NCBI RefSeq assembly: GCF_001522545.3 | Contig: NC_031799.1 | Location: 46,124,485 to 46,188,484 of the forward strand | Length of the DNA: 64,000 nt | From: Parus major | Lineage: Eukaryota > Chordata > Aves > Passeriformes > Paridae | Direction: 5' to 3' | Part shown: positions 63,364 to 64,000 of the stretch, in pieces | How the letters are laid out: every line of letters begins with the position of its first letter | How positions within the stretch are numbered: the first letter of the stretch is position 1 | Notes under the pieces: generated by a model | What the model was told of the DNA's origin: nothing | Seen by the model: only the letters and a program-made list of their open reading frames with translations | Databases searched by the model: none | Translations under genes and position numbers: made by a program

Positions 63364-64000
63364 CAACCTGGATGGACCTTGAAGTTTCAGTACTTTCAAG
63401 GAAGAGTGGATCACTTTCGAACTTTCAGAGGTTATAATATCTTCAAAAATTGTTACAAGCTTAAAAGAATGGACTAAACATTGACCAATGATCATGTGTA
63501 AGGCTGCTGTTAAATCTTTGTCGGTTTGATCACATATAAGACGGTTAAAATTAGATTTTGAGTACATTTTCAACTATAAATAGCCCTACTGATAAACTGT
63601 ATCTTACAGTGCTCAGAGGAAAAAAAGTCAGTAACCTCTCTTCTGTGGTACCTTTTAACTGATGATAGAAAAGGAATGTCTAAGTAATATTGTTGCAGTT
63701 TCATAAAATAAGATTTAAGAAAGCAGATTCACAGGCTATTTGTGTTGCTGTTTCTACCTCCCATCTTTTCTTTCAACAAAGCACATGGTTACAATTCACT
63801 TTGGAAACATAGTAAAAACATAACAGAAAAACTGGACAAACAATTTCAAATTAAAATTATACTATTTTTCTACATTATCCATATTTTTTATTCCAGTGTT
63901 TTTTTAAAAAGCAGTGTATTTGTTTTGTGTGCTAGAAGACATGGTTTAATAATTGTGGTGGTTCTGTCACAGCAGCAGTTTTGTAAGGAGTGTTGGAGAT
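63364..64000 (+). other. MTAP: MTAP 3'UTR, possibly extending past the window
   Basis: The sequence after the stop codon is AT-rich with no further coding exon of MTAP needed. I find no canonical AATAAA between the stop and the window end. An ATTAAA variant lies at 63850-63855. If that signal is used the transcript ends near 63870; otherwise the 3'UTR continues beyond the window. Confidence 0.6.
63850..63855 (+). promoter_or_regulatory. Candidate polyadenylation signal ATTAAA
   Basis: The hexamer ATTAAA is followed, about 40-80 bases downstream, by a T/GT-rich element (about 63885-63935). That is the arrangement expected for a cleavage and polyadenylation site. It is the only common signal variant I noticed after the MTAP stop. 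Confidence 0.45.

Noticed and set aside
63364..64000. CDKN2A/CDKN2B exons, the usual downstream neighbours of MTAP
   Set aside because: No reading frame with ankyrin-repeat character appears before the window ends. They would lie beyond it.

Overview
The window comes from a bird genome, most likely an avian Z chromosome. Three things support this: it carries a complete vertebrate-type MTAP gene with introns, the interspersed repeats are CR1 LINE tails and avian-type ERV solo LTRs, and the unique sequence is AT-rich with one sharp CpG island. The Z assignment is inference from the known location of MTAP in birds; the sequence does not prove it. An unsequenced gap of about 255 N lies at 19643-19897.

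Layout. Positions 1 to about 30100 form a gene-poor stretch upstream of MTAP. I find no convincing exon there. It holds AT-rich unique DNA, several microsatellites, two CR1 fragments (16910-17240 on minus, 19230-19318 on plus), an ERV LTR fragment (17716-18460), another LTR (21328-21909), two possible older LTRs (about 14960-15250 and 23080-23560) and the N gap beside a (TTTC)n tract. A CpG island at about 30120-30660 contains MTAP exon 1.

MTAP (S-methyl-5'-thioadenosine phosphorylase) runs on the plus strand from the ATG at 30266 to the TAA at 63363. It has eight coding exons: 30266-30301, 35726-35812, 43577-43635, 45917-46084, 51167-51269, 55289-55528, 56045-56167 and 63325-63363. Together they give 855 coding bases including the stop, or 284 residues against 283 in human. 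Every junction is GT-AG and in phase, and all the active-site residues I checked are present. The introns carry CR1 tails, a solo LTR with a perfect 5-bp target duplication (34709-35292), further LTRs in antisense (about 30890-31450, 32259-32621, 37389-37809) and a head-to-tail cluster of antisense LTRs in intron 7 (56873-59725). One member of that cluster is nearly identical to the upstream LTR at 17716-18460 and lies inverted to it across 41 kb.

The only gene I can defend is MTAP, a single-enzyme housekeeping gene of methionine and adenine salvage. I see no novel multi-gene system. The most useful items to re-examine are the inverted LTR pair, the tandem LTR cluster, a small hydrophobic ORF inside intron 1 (33813-34031), the weak intron 2 donor, a possible alternative last exon at 60571 and a few perfect palindromes.
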